A DNA stretch of 17,429 nt, taken from contig CAIRBL010000099.1 in NCBI GenBank assembly GCA_903876815.1, forward strand, positions 1 through 17,429, given 5' to 3'. The notes under the pieces were generated by a model, which saw only the letters and a list, made by a program, of their open reading frames with translations, made no database searches and had not been told where the DNA came from. The position numbers and the translations under genes are program-made. This DNA is from an uncultured bacterium (GTDB taxonomy: Bacteria > Patescibacteriota > Patescibacteriia > UBA1558 > GWA2-36-10). This document shows, in pieces, positions 6,773-13,277 of the stretch. Position 1 is the first letter of the stretch. Each line of letters starts with the position of its first letter.

Positions 6773-7135
6773 ATGAATTTTGATAAACTAGTCAGAGATA
6801 AAATACCGGAAAAAATAATCGCTAACGGCGAACAAGCTTTTACTCACGAAGCTGATGAAGCGGAATACAAATTAGCTTTAGAAAAAAAATTACAAGAAGA
6901 AATAACTGAATTTTTAAGCAATCCTTGTGTAGAAGAAATGGCAGATGTTTTAGAAGTCATGCGAGCTCTTTGTGATTTACATGGCGTGGACTACAGTGAG
7001 CTAGAAAAAATCCGCCAAGAAAAATTTGCCAAACGTGGAGGATTTAGTAAAAGAATTATTTTAGAAAAAACGGAACAAAAAAAGGCTTGGCTCCAGTCAT
7101 CTCTGACCAAAGCCAAGCCCCACAGGTCCCGCTAG
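6773..7135 (+). CDS. Phosphoribosyl-ATP pyrophosphohydrolase-like (MazG-superfamily) protein with altered C-terminus
   Basis: Small all-alpha NTP pyrophosphohydrolase-type protein, related to the PRA-PH/MazG superfamily. The start NFDKLVRDKIPEKI, the helix with EEITEF, the E-EEMADVLEV metal-binding segment (residues 54-62) and KRGGF-KRI-LEK near the end match the stand-alone family often annotated as a house-cleaning phosphohydrolase. Family members as I know them end right after this last motif, corresponding here to residue 101. Residues 102-120 (QKKAWLQSS onward) are instead encoded by the terminator hairpin of the converging minus-strand operon. The stop TAG overlaps that operon's last stop in a shared CTAG. 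I infer that the original stop was lost when the unit was inserted. Probably still active, since the core is complete. Confidence 0.88.
   Translation: MNFDKLVRDKIPEKIIANGEQAFTHEADEAEYKLALEKKLQEEITEFLSNPCVEEMADVLEVMRALCDLHGVDYSELEKIRQEKFAKRGGFSKRIILEKTEQKKAWLQSSLTKAKPHRSR
7076..7119 (-). terminator. Terminator of the three-gene minus-strand operon
   Basis: On the minus strand, a perfect 9-bp stem GGCTTGGCT/AGCCAAGCC (arms 7111-7119 and 7084-7092) carries an inner GTCA/TGAC extension and is followed by seven T. It lies inside the 3' end of the converging plus-strand gene. Confidence 0.9.
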
Positions 7136-7362
7136 ACCCGTATGTCCAGTGAAAGGAGCGCTTGTTGCGCTGCTTGCAAATCGCCGATCTGACGAGCGCG
7201 TTGCACCTCTTGTTGCACACCAACAACTTTTTTGTATTGCTGGCGCAAATTTTCACAAAAGTTTGATGGGTGCTCACCAAACTCTTTGTGCCAGAGCTCG
7301 TGCTGATTCAAGCGGCGACGCAAAAGCCGCTCACCGTTTCGAAGACTGTCCTGCAAACTCAT
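7132..7362 (-). CDS. Hypothetical protein C of three-gene operon, 76 aa
   Basis: Third gene of the operon. It starts in an ATGA overlap with gene B (4 bases shared); an AGGA about 10 bases upstream lies inside gene B. The protein is highly charged, Arg/Gln/Leu-rich and almost certainly helical throughout (LRNGERLLRRRLNQHELW and VQQEVQRARQIGDLQAAQQ), suggesting a coiled-coil or helical bundle that may assemble with genes A and B. No family recognised, no membrane segment. Its stop shares CTAG with the stop of the converging pyrophosphohydrolase gene. Confidence 0.72.
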   Translation of the reverse strand: MSLQDSLRNGERLLRRRLNQHELWHKEFGEHPSNFCENLRQQYKKVVGVQQEVQRARQIGDLQAAQQALLSLDIRV

Positions 7363-7646
7363 GCTGCCGCTTTCCTGTGTTGCTGTTTTGCTTTCCGATT
7401 ACGTGGCTGAACTTTGATGCCAGCCAACTTCCTCAAAGACATGAGTAATTCTTCTCGTCTATTTTCTGCCAAGAGTTGCTGACAAAATTCAAGATTAGCT
7501 TGTGCTTTTAGCAAGAGCTGAACATCTAGCTCTCTATTAGCATTTTGCTTACGATGTAAACCCAAGATAATCTGACGCACCCTGACAATATCCTCAAGAT
7601 ATATCATACCAGCCTGAATACTTTCTACCCTCTGAGTCAAAATCAT
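7359..7646 (-). CDS. Hypothetical protein B of three-gene operon, 95 aa
   Basis: Second gene of the operon. It starts in an ATGA overlap with gene A and has an excellent SD (AGGAGG, 7 bases upstream) inside gene A, a clear sign of translational coupling. The product is predicted to be entirely helical: amphipathic segments around residues 5-30, 40-62 and 63-78, then a strongly basic tail (RNRKAKQQHRKAAA) that could bind nucleic acid or a membrane surface. One cysteine, no signal peptide. No family recognised. Three small, stoichiometrically coupled genes suggest subunits of one complex; that is inference. Confidence 0.76.
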   Translation of the reverse strand: MILTQRVESIQAGMIYLEDIVRVRQIILGLHRKQNANRELDVQLLLKAQANLEFCQQLLAENRREELLMSLRKLAGIKVQPRNRKAKQQHRKAAA

Positions 7647-7894
7647 GCGCTGGCCTCCTGTTGAATAGCTTGCCTTTGCCTCGCCGACTCATGGTGATGC
7701 TGACCGTAACCCAAGTATCGAGCATCATCCCAGTTGTGCACCGGAATCACGCCTTTTTCCTTTTCGGCCCTAGAGCTTGTGTACTCCAGCACCCTGCCAT
7801 CAGCCAGCTCACAAAAACGTCGGGGACGCAAAGGACGCCATTTGTTTTCAAAGTCATCCTTTGCCTGAGAATAAAAGAAATGTTTCACTGCCAT
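7643..7894 (-). CDS. Hypothetical protein A of three-gene operon, 83 aa
   Basis: First gene of the operon, behind a TTGACA-17-TAAAAT promoter. I chose the ATG at 7894 with AAGGA 8-9 bases upstream; a TTG one codon earlier is possible. The product has a basic, Trp- and Arg-rich first half (ENKWRPLRPRRF), then an ELADGRVLEYTSS stretch resembling a beta hairpin, then a His/Gln-rich tail (YGQHHHESARQRQ). It might bind RNA or a metal, but I do not recognise a family. The stop overlaps the start of gene B by 4 bases. Confidence 0.76.
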   Translation of the reverse strand: MAVKHFFYSQAKDDFENKWRPLRPRRFCELADGRVLEYTSSRAEKEKGVIPVHNWDDARYLGYGQHHHESARQRQAIQQEASA

Positions 7895-7942
7895 CAAGAC
7901 TTTCCTTCCACTGAATTGTTGAATGTGCCGATTGGAGTGTGC

Positions 7943-7971
7943 ATTTTAATATAAAAAAGGTATTTTGTCAA
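7943..7971 (-). promoter_or_regulatory. Promoter of the three-gene minus-strand operon
   Basis: On the minus strand, a perfect TTGACA (complement of 7966-7971) and TAAAAT (complement of 7943-7948) are separated by 17 bases. The -35 is followed by AAATA, as at 5709. Confidence 0.75.
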
Positions 7972-7990
7972 TAATAAAGCTAAAATTACG

Positions 7991-8046
7991 AAAAAACCGT
8001 CCCAAGCGTTTTGCTCTGTGTTAAAGAGTAAAACGCCTGAAACGGT
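7991..8046 (-). terminator. Terminator of the 84-residue minus-strand gene
   Basis: On the minus strand, a long broken stem combines ACCGT/ACGGT (outer arms 8042-8046 and 7996-8000), GCGTTTT/AAAACGC and CTCT/AGAG. It is followed by TTTTTT. It begins about 10 bases after the stop codon. Confidence 0.85.
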
Positions 8047-8056
8047 CGTCTGCAAG

Positions 8057-8311
8057 CTACTTTTGACGAATGCCAAAATGCCACAACAAGGACCACATAG
8101 CTCCTTCTTGGCCGCTGGTCTGCAACTCTTCCAGACGCTGCAAAGCTTTATGGGAACTACTAGCCAGTAAGGCCCAATAAGCCCTTGTTTGCTCATCTGG
8201 AGACTCTTGCGCTTGTCTGTCGCATTCAGCAATGATCATCTTGATCAAGCGAACGCCATCGGCCACATCGGCAGCCGATTGATTCACTTGCTGGTAGCGT
8301 GTATCAGACAT
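8057..8311 (-). CDS. Hypothetical protein, 84 aa, minus-strand unit
   Basis: Starts at 8311, where GGAGG lies five bases upstream. A longer in-frame reading from 8359 has no SD and would run across the promoter, so I discarded it. The product looks wholly helical: ADVADGVRLIKMIIAEC, then TRAYWALLASSSHKALQRLEEL, ending WSLLWHFGIRQK. It is acidic to neutral, with one cysteine and no membrane segment long enough to span. No family recognised. It has its own TTGACA promoter and terminator and lies immediately upstream of, and opposite to, the cobalamin cluster. Confidence 0.76.
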   Translation of the reverse strand: MSDTRYQQVNQSAADVADGVRLIKMIIAECDRQAQESPDEQTRAYWALLASSSHKALQRLEELQTSGQEGAMWSLLWHFGIRQK

Positions 8312-8364
8312 TTGATCCTCCGCTGCTGCTAAGTCAAAAAGAGAAGAACATAAGCACAAAAACT

Positions 8365-8394
8365 ATCTTAAACCCAAAAAACTGTTATTGTCAA
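8365..8394 (-). promoter_or_regulatory. Promoter of the 84-residue minus-strand gene
   Basis: On the minus strand, a perfect TTGACA (complement of 8389-8394) is followed after 18 bases by TAAGAT (complement of 8365-8370). The -10 is weaker than in the other unit promoters. Confidence 0.55.
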
Positions 8395-8468
8395 GCTAAA
8401 ATTAGCCAAAAAATCTAAAATATGCAAAAATATATTTACAAAACAATTAAAATTTTAATCAAAAAAAT

Positions 8469-9020
8469 ATGAAAAATACTCTGGGGCAAATACATATTTA
8501 TACTGGCAACGGCAAAGGTAAAACTACAGCTGGCTTAGGTTTATGTATCAGAGCTTTGGGCGCTGGCCTGAAAATTGGACTCATCTTTTTTGATAAAGGT
8601 GGCAATTTTTATGCCGAAAGAAAAGTTTTGGACAAGCTAAAAAAAATTTATCCAAAAAAATTCTTTTACCAAGCTTTTGGTGAAGTGCGGATGCAAAAAA
8701 ATAAAGGTTTTCGTTTTCAAAATACCCCAGCCGATTTAGCCCAAGCTCAGCTTGGTTTAAAACAAGCGCTAAAATTATTAAACCAAAAATTTGACCTAAT
8801 AATTTTAGACGAAATAAATACAACAGTAAAAACTGGCTTGCTAGAACTCAAAGATTTACAAAATATTATTGATGCCAAACAAAAAAATACCGAATTAGTT
8901 TTGACTGGACGTTATTGTCCAAAGAAAATCATCTCACAAGCCGACCTTATCACTGAAATGAAAGATATCAAGCATTATGCCATGAAAGGTGTAAGTGTCA
9001 GACCAGGCATTGATTATTAA
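8469..9020 (+). CDS. cobO: Corrinoid adenosyltransferase, CobO/CobA/BtuR type
   Basis: Transfers the adenosyl group of ATP to reduced cobalamin or cobyrinate to form adenosylcobalamin, the cofactor of NrdJ; cytoplasmic. The N-terminal P-loop TGNGKGKTT (residues 12-20) is the hallmark of this RecA-like family. LDEIN (113-117) matches the Walker-B-like strand, LTGR (145-148) and the AD-ITEMKDIKHY (158-170) to GID ending match the C-terminal signature. At 183 residues it has family size. No other corrin-synthesis gene is near, so it is best read as the last step of a salvage pathway. It is the first gene of a three-gene set with the DUF4430 and DUF6580 proteins. No SD is visible, and I see no B12-box riboswitch upstream. 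Confidence 0.93.
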   Translation: MKNTLGQIHIYTGNGKGKTTAGLGLCIRALGAGLKIGLIFFDKGGNFYAERKVLDKLKKIYPKKFFYQAFGEVRMQKNKGFRFQNTPADLAQAQLGLKQALKLLNQKFDLIILDEINTTVKTGLLELKDLQNIIDAKQKNTELVLTGRYCPKKIISQADLITEMKDIKHYAMKGVSVRPGIDY

Positions 9021-9043
9021 GCCGCTTAAAAATTTAGAAAAAT

Positions 9044-9505
9044 ATGAAAAAGAAAATCATCTCGCTTGTTATTTTACTGCTACTTATTTTATCAGCCACT
9101 ATCATTTGGCAAGCAAAAAATAAACCCGCCAATACCACCGAGCTTTATGCCTTGAATAACAATGTCAAAGATACGGCTCCCAGCTCCATTGTGCAGGTCA
9201 ACTTTAAGTTTGACAATGACACAACATTTTCGCTACAATACCCCTACTCTAGTGCTGACGAAAGAACCTTAAATCTCCTGTATTTGACTGAAAAATTAGC
9301 CCAAGAACAGAATTGGGAATTTTCTACCCAAAACTACGATGAGCTCGGCACCTTGGTCACTCAAATCAAAGACAAGGTCAATGGTCAAGAGCAAAAATAT
9401 TGGCAATACAAAATTAACCAAAAAACTCCACTAGTCTCAGCTAACAACTATATTTTACAAGTAGGCGATGTTGTGGATTGGGAATTTAGAATTTCAGAGC
9501 TATAA
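9044..9505 (+). CDS. DUF4430 (transcobalamin C-terminal-like) membrane-anchored protein
   Basis: Predicted extracytoplasmic protein held by an N-terminal signal anchor (hydrophobic core about residues 5-22, basic MKKK before it; no lipobox cysteine). Residues of about 75-150 follow the DUF4430 pattern: TLNLLYLTEKLAQ, then YDELGTLVTQIKD, then KYWQYKINQK, and LQVGDVVDWEF at the end. The domain is related to the C-terminal part of transcobalamin/intrinsic factor, which contacts the corrin. It starts 23 bases after the adenosyltransferase and is followed after 4 bases by a multi-pass membrane protein. I infer a surface corrinoid-binding protein; direct evidence for binding is absent. Confidence 0.88.
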   Translation: MKKKIISLVILLLLILSATIIWQAKNKPANTTELYALNNNVKDTAPSSIVQVNFKFDNDTTFSLQYPYSSADERTLNLLYLTEKLAQEQNWEFSTQNYDELGTLVTQIKDKVNGQEQKYWQYKINQKTPLVSANNYILQVGDVVDWEFRISEL

Positions 9506-9509
9506 AATT

Positions 9510-10043
9510 ATGGCAAAAAATAATAATTTATTACTTATCCTTATCATTTCTGCGATTGTTTTGGGCAGTCGTTTTTTGCCACACACACCAAATTTCTCTC
9601 CTCTTTTAGCCGTTACTTTATTTACCGCTGTTTACGCTAACAAAAAATTATTTTTCTTGCCATTTTTAGTTTTGTTTATTTCTGATATCTTTATTGGTTT
9701 TTATACAGTCGGTGTGATGTTTAGCGTCTATTTCTCTTTATTGCTTACCTTATTTTTAGGCAAGCTCTTAAGCAAACATTATAATGTCATCAATACTTTG
9801 AGCGCCAGCTTATTCAGTGCTTTATTGTTTTTCTTTATCACCAATTTCGCTGTCTGGTACTTTGGTGATTGGTATGCTAGAGATTTTGCCGGCTTAATAT
9901 CTTGCTACACTTTGGCTATTCCTTTTTTCAAAACAACTTTAGCTAGTAACTTATTATACACTGGCCTTTTGTTTGGCGCTTATGAAACTCTATTTTATTT
10001 TTTATTCAAAAAGAAAAACTCAATCCAAGCTACGAAAGCTTAA
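9510..10043 (+). CDS. DUF6580 multi-pass membrane protein, candidate cobalamin transporter component
   Basis: About five or six hydrophobic helices fill the 177 residues. SRFLPHTPNFSPLLAVTLF and LFISDIFIGFY are the family-defining stretches of DUF6580, whose shape resembles the substrate-binding S component of ECF vitamin transporters. I chose the ATG at 9510, 4 bases after the DUF4430 stop; a start at 9468 would overlap that gene for no gain. No ECF energising genes (EcfA/EcfT) are in the window, so it would have to share them or act alone. Position between the DUF4430 protein and a terminator, downstream of the adenosyltransferase, suggests B12 uptake; that is inference. Confidence 0.85.
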   Translation: MAKNNNLLLILIISAIVLGSRFLPHTPNFSPLLAVTLFTAVYANKKLFFLPFLVLFISDIFIGFYTVGVMFSVYFSLLLTLFLGKLLSKHYNVINTLSASLFSALLFFFITNFAVWYFGDWYARDFAGLISCYTLAIPFFKTTLASNLLYTGLLFGAYETLFYFLFKKKNSIQATKA

Positions 10044-10059
10044 ATAAAAAAATAACCTA

Positions 10060-10100
10060 AAAAAAAAAATCAACTTTGCAAGTAGTTGATTTTTTATTTT
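10060..10100 (+). terminator. Terminator after the cobalamin cluster
   Basis: ATCAACT (10069-10075) pairs with AGTTGAT (10084-10090). The stem is extended by the flanking A and T tracts, and the T-rich tail is long. It starts about 17 bases after the DUF6580 stop. Confidence 0.88.
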
Positions 10101-10112
10101 TATAAAGAATTA

Positions 10113-10121
10113 TGTTATAAT
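10113..10121 (+). promoter_or_regulatory. pilT promoter (extended -10)
   Basis: TGT followed by a perfect TATAAT (10116-10121) forms an extended -10, about 45 bases before the pilT ATG. No convincing -35 precedes it, as expected for extended -10 promoters. Confidence 0.6.
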
Positions 10122-10165
10122 AAGCGTATAAAAAATAACACCTAGAAAAATAAAAAAACAAAAAA

Positions 10166-11200
10166 ATGACTATTAATGATTTATTTAAAATCGCTTCTCA
10201 ATCAGTTGCTTCTGACTTACATTTGATAGTTGGCAAGCCACCAATCTTACGTTTAGACGGTGAGCTAAAAACAATTCCTAACACCGAAGTTTTGACCAAA
10301 GCCAGTATAGAAAAAATGGTTTTTAGTATTATCACCGAAAAACAGCGCGACAAATTTATCAACGAAAGAGAACTAGATATTTCTTATGAAATAGCCGGCT
10401 TTTCTCGCTATCGTGTCAACTTGCATTGGGAAAAAGATAATATTGGCTTAGTTGCTCGTGTTATTTCCCAGACCATTCCTGCTATGGAAGATTTGGGCTT
10501 ACCACCTATTGTTCATCGCTTAATCGAAAGAGAGCAGGGCTTGATCTTGGTCACTGGTCCAACTGGCTGCGGTAAGTCTACAACGCTTGCTGCTATGATC
10601 AAAAAAATCAACAGCATTCGTTTCGCCAATATTATCACTCTTGAAGATCCGATTGAATATATTTTTCAACCAGACAAAAGTATTATCAAGCAAAGACAGC
10701 TGGGCACTGATATGCTGACTTTTCAAGATGCTTTAAAACATGTTTTAAGACAAGACCCAAACGTCATCATGGTGGGTGAGATGCGTGACCTTGAAACTAT
10801 TGCTGCTACTATTACTTTAGCTGAAACTGGACATTTGGTGCTTGCTACTTTACATACTCACAATACTGCCCAAACCATTGATCGTATTATTGATGTTTTT
10901 CCTCCACATCAGCAAGCACAGGTCAGATTACAGCTTTCTATGTCTTTAAGTGGCGTTATTTCTCAAAAATTATTACCAAAAATTGGTGGTGGTCGTGTAG
11001 CTGCTCGAGAAATCTTGATCAACACGCCAGCGATTGCCAATATTGTGCGTGAAAATAAAGTGCCTCAAATCAAAACTGTCATTCAAACATCCGCTGATGT
11101 CGGTATGTTTTCCATGGATCAAAACATCAGAGAATTATTACAGAACAATTTGATTGACGAGCCCACCGCTATGGCTCATTTGACTACTACGCAAAAATAA
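10166..11200 (+). CDS. pilT: Type IV pilus retraction ATPase PilT
   Basis: Hexameric cytoplasmic ATPase at the base of type IV pili that drives retraction; in CPR cells such pili are thought to serve attachment to a host and DNA uptake. Order of elements: N-terminal PAS-like domain (residues 1-100, with SDLHLIVGKPPILRLDG), Walker A GPTGCGKS (131-138), the Asp box around ITLEDPIEY, Walker B VIMVGEMRD (200-208), and the His box TGHLVLATLHTHN. The C-terminal NIVRENKVPQIKTVIQTS and GMFSMDQ match the PilT (not PilB) signature. At 344 residues it has normal length. No SD is seen. It is followed after 21 bases by the cNMP/GAF gene, probably co-transcribed. No other pilus gene lies in the window. Confidence 0.96.
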   Translation: MTINDLFKIASQSVASDLHLIVGKPPILRLDGELKTIPNTEVLTKASIEKMVFSIITEKQRDKFINERELDISYEIAGFSRYRVNLHWEKDNIGLVARVISQTIPAMEDLGLPPIVHRLIEREQGLILVTGPTGCGKSTTLAAMIKKINSIRFANIITLEDPIEYIFQPDKSIIKQRQLGTDMLTFQDALKHVLRQDPNVIMVGEMRDLETIAATITLAETGHLVLATLHTHNTAQTIDRIIDVFPPHQQAQVRLQLSMSLSGVISQKLLPKIGGGRVAAREILINTPAIANIVRENKVPQIKTVIQTSADVGMFSMDQNIRELLQNNLIDEPTAMAHLTTTQK

Positions 11201-11221
11201 TTAAGATAAATCTCTAACTGG

Positions 11222-12175
11222 ATGAACGGTTTTAAATTAGAGCAAGTTTCTCTTTTTCAAAATTTGAGCAAAAATGAACTCAAAATTGTCTCCGATTTTT
11301 TGATTGATAAAAAATACTTGCGTGGTGAAAAAATCTTCAAAAAAAACGCTGTGCGTGACAAAGTTATTATCATCAAAGATGGTTTAGTACAACTACAAAC
11401 AGAAATAGCTGACCACCAACAAGTTGTGGCTTTATTTAAAACTGGAGATTTTTTGGGAGAAATGGCTTTTTTAGCTCAACAAAGTTCACATCAACATACT
11501 TTGGAAGTTGCCAGTCAAAATTTAGCTACTCTAGAATTATCTGTTTACCATTGGTACAAAATTTTACAAAAATACCCAAGCATTGCTCAGCAAATTTATC
11601 AAAATATTGCTCTGAATCTCAAAAATCGTCTTGACCACGCCAACAACAAACTTGTCGCTCTCTTTGCTAGTGGACAAATCATTGCCAGCTACACTGACTT
11701 TGCACAATTAAGCCAACATTTGATTGAGATCGTACAAAAAATTATTCCTTGCCAAAAAATACTGATTGCCAGTGACGGACAAAATCCAGAAAGATTTGTA
11801 GTACGTGCTAGTTTTGGTTTTAATAAAATAAAAAATCATACTATTTTAAATATTAACAATGACCCTCTTTTGCAAAATGTTTTGGCACAAAAAAACACTC
11901 AAATTTTTAGTAAAGATAATTGGCCAATTGAATATAAAAACTTAAGCTATGATACCAAATCTTTGATAGTCACACCAATCAAAATTGCCGGTCAAATAAC
12001 TGGTCTTATTATCTTGGGCGACAAACTCAATGGTCGTGCTTTCAGCACAAACAACCAAATATTATTAGACGCTATCGCAAGTCAGCTAGCTCCCGTGATA
12101 GAAGAAGAGCAAAAAAATGCTTTAGAAAAATCTAGCGAAGATTTAAAAAGAGTCTATATCGAACCCTTACTCTAA
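11222..12175 (+). CDS. Cyclic-nucleotide-binding-fold plus GAF domain protein
   Basis: Two sensory domains in one protein. Residues of about 5-130 form a CRP-like beta barrel (LFQNLSKNELKIV, KYLRGEKIFKKN, IIIKDGLVQLQ, GDFLGEMAFLAQQSSH), with the GE-A core of the phosphate-binding cassette. The Arg that normally contacts cyclic phosphate appears replaced (QSSHQHT), so ligand binding is uncertain. Residues 155-300 form a GAF-like domain ending in LIILGDKLNGRAFS and a helix. There is no helix-turn-helix, so it is not a classical CRP regulator. The position directly downstream of pilT suggests a regulator of pilus retraction or surface sensing; that is inference. Confidence 0.88.
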   Translation: MNGFKLEQVSLFQNLSKNELKIVSDFLIDKKYLRGEKIFKKNAVRDKVIIIKDGLVQLQTEIADHQQVVALFKTGDFLGEMAFLAQQSSHQHTLEVASQNLATLELSVYHWYKILQKYPSIAQQIYQNIALNLKNRLDHANNKLVALFASGQIIASYTDFAQLSQHLIEIVQKIIPCQKILIASDGQNPERFVVRASFGFNKIKNHTILNINNDPLLQNVLAQKNTQIFSKDNWPIEYKNLSYDTKSLIVTPIKIAGQITGLIILGDKLNGRAFSTNNQILLDAIASQLAPVIEEEQKNALEKSSEDLKRVYIEPLL

Positions 12176-12214
12176 TTTGATTTATCAAGCTTTTTGTGTT
12201 AATTTGAAGACCAT

Positions 12215-12290
12215 GCACCTGTAGCTCAATGGATAGAGCACTTGGCTTCGGACCAAGGGGTTGCGGGTTCGACTCCTGCCGGGTGCACCA
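12215..12290 (+). tRNA. tRNA-Arg (anticodon TCG)
   Basis: A full cloverleaf folds by eye: acceptor GCACCTG/CGGGTGC, D stem GCTC/GAGC, anticodon stem CTTGG/CCAAG with loop CTTCGGA (anticodon TCG), and T arm GCGGG-TTCGACT-CCTGC. The 3' CCA is encoded. It stands alone between the cNMP/GAF gene and the pseudouridine synthase gene. Confidence 0.95.
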
Positions 12291-12319
12291 TCTTTTAACT
12301 TCGTTCAAGATGACCTGAG

Positions 12320-12343
12320 ACAGCTTGTAATAAGGCTGTTTTT
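12320..12343 (+). terminator. Weak terminator after tRNA-Arg
   Basis: ACAGC (12320-12324) pairs with GCTGT (12335-12339), and a T run ends at 12343. The stem is only five strong pairs, so termination may be partial before the next gene, which starts at 12360. Confidence 0.55.
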
Positions 12344-12359
12344 CTGTTAGATTTACCAT

Positions 12360-13277
12360 ATGAAAATAACATACACACGAGATACTAAAGAACGTTTGGA
12401 TAAATTTTTGACAGAAAATTTACCAGAATTGACTCGTAGCCAAATCAAAAAACAAATTTTGACAGGCTGTGTTTTGGTAAACAAAGAAGTGGCTTCTGTC
12501 CATCGTTGGCTCAAAAAAGATGATTGTATCGAAATCAAATCTGATGCTAAAAAAAATGATAAAAAAACCATCCCTCATACACTACAACCAAAGATCATCG
12601 AGCAAACAAGTGATTATCTTGTTATAGAAAAACCAGCTGGGCTTTTGGTGCATCCTACCGCCAAAAGAGAAACTGATACCCTAGCCGCTTGGCTACAAGA
12701 TAATTTTCCACAAATTGAAAAAATTGGCGATGACCCCATTCGCCCTGGCATCGTTCATCGTCTTGACCGAGATGTTTCTGGTCTGATGGTGATTGCTCTG
12801 ACTAACGATTCTTTTGATGCTCTCAAAAAACAATTTCAAAAAAGAACTACCAAAAAAGAATACTTAGCTTTGGTTCATGGTGCTATGCAAGAAATGGACG
12901 GCGAAATAAATACACCGCTAGAAAGAAACAAAGACACTGGCCTTATTCGTGCTCAAAGAGTTTTGCCTTCTGGCAAAAGCGCCATCACTCTTTATCAAGT
13001 AGTAGAAAAATTTATCAATTATACTTTGATAAAAGTGCAAATCAAAACTGGTCGTATGCACCAAATTCGCGCCCATCTCTTTAGTATTGGACACTCTATT
13101 GTCGGTGACAAGCTATATCAAACAAAAGATTTGCGCAAAAAAAATAAAACCATTGATGATACTAGAATATTTTTACATGCTCATTTTTTATCTTTTCAAG
13201 ATTTAAATAATACTTGGCAAAAATATCAGTCCCCCTTGCCAAAAGAATTAAAAGATTTTTTAAAAACTATCAAATAG
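12360..13277 (+). CDS. RluA-family 23S rRNA pseudouridine synthase (RluD-like)
   Basis: Isomerises specific uridines of rRNA to pseudouridine. Residues of about 10-58 are an S4 RNA-binding domain (ERLDKFLTENL, SQIKKQILTGCVLVN). The catalytic domain shows EKPAGLLVHPT (90-100), RPGIVHRLDRDVSGL (128-142) with catalytic Asp136, the KEYLALV strand, and KTGRMHQIRAHL near the end. Length 305 is usual for RluC/RluD; I do not choose a specific target site. Its stop is directly followed by the gmk ATG with no spacing, so the two are surely one operon. No SD is visible. Confidence 0.95.
   Translation: MKITYTRDTKERLDKFLTENLPELTRSQIKKQILTGCVLVNKEVASVHRWLKKDDCIEIKSDAKKNDKKTIPHTLQPKIIEQTSDYLVIEKPAGLLVHPTAKRETDTLAAWLQDNFPQIEKIGDDPIRPGIVHRLDRDVSGLMVIALTNDSFDALKKQFQKRTTKKEYLALVHGAMQEMDGEINTPLERNKDTGLIRAQRVLPSGKSAITLYQVVEKFINYTLIKVQIKTGRMHQIRAHLFSIGHSIVGDKLYQTKDLRKKNKTIDDTRIFLHAHFLSFQDLNNTWQKYQSPLPKELKDFLKTIK

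Noticed and set aside
7149..7448. Plus-strand 99-codon open frame opposite the three-gene operon.
   Set aside because: No promoter or SD, and the opposite strand has three coupled genes with signals. The product has no recognisable features.
8398..8412. AAAATTAGCCAAAA is shared with the nrdJ leader (178-191) and could be a common B12-related operator.
   Set aside because: A 14-base match in DNA this AT-rich is expected by chance within 17 kb; no symmetry and no third copy.
8395..8468. Cobalamin riboswitch before the adenosyltransferase gene.
   Set aside because: The leader is only about 70 bases of AT-rich DNA without a B12 box or a GC-containing stem set.
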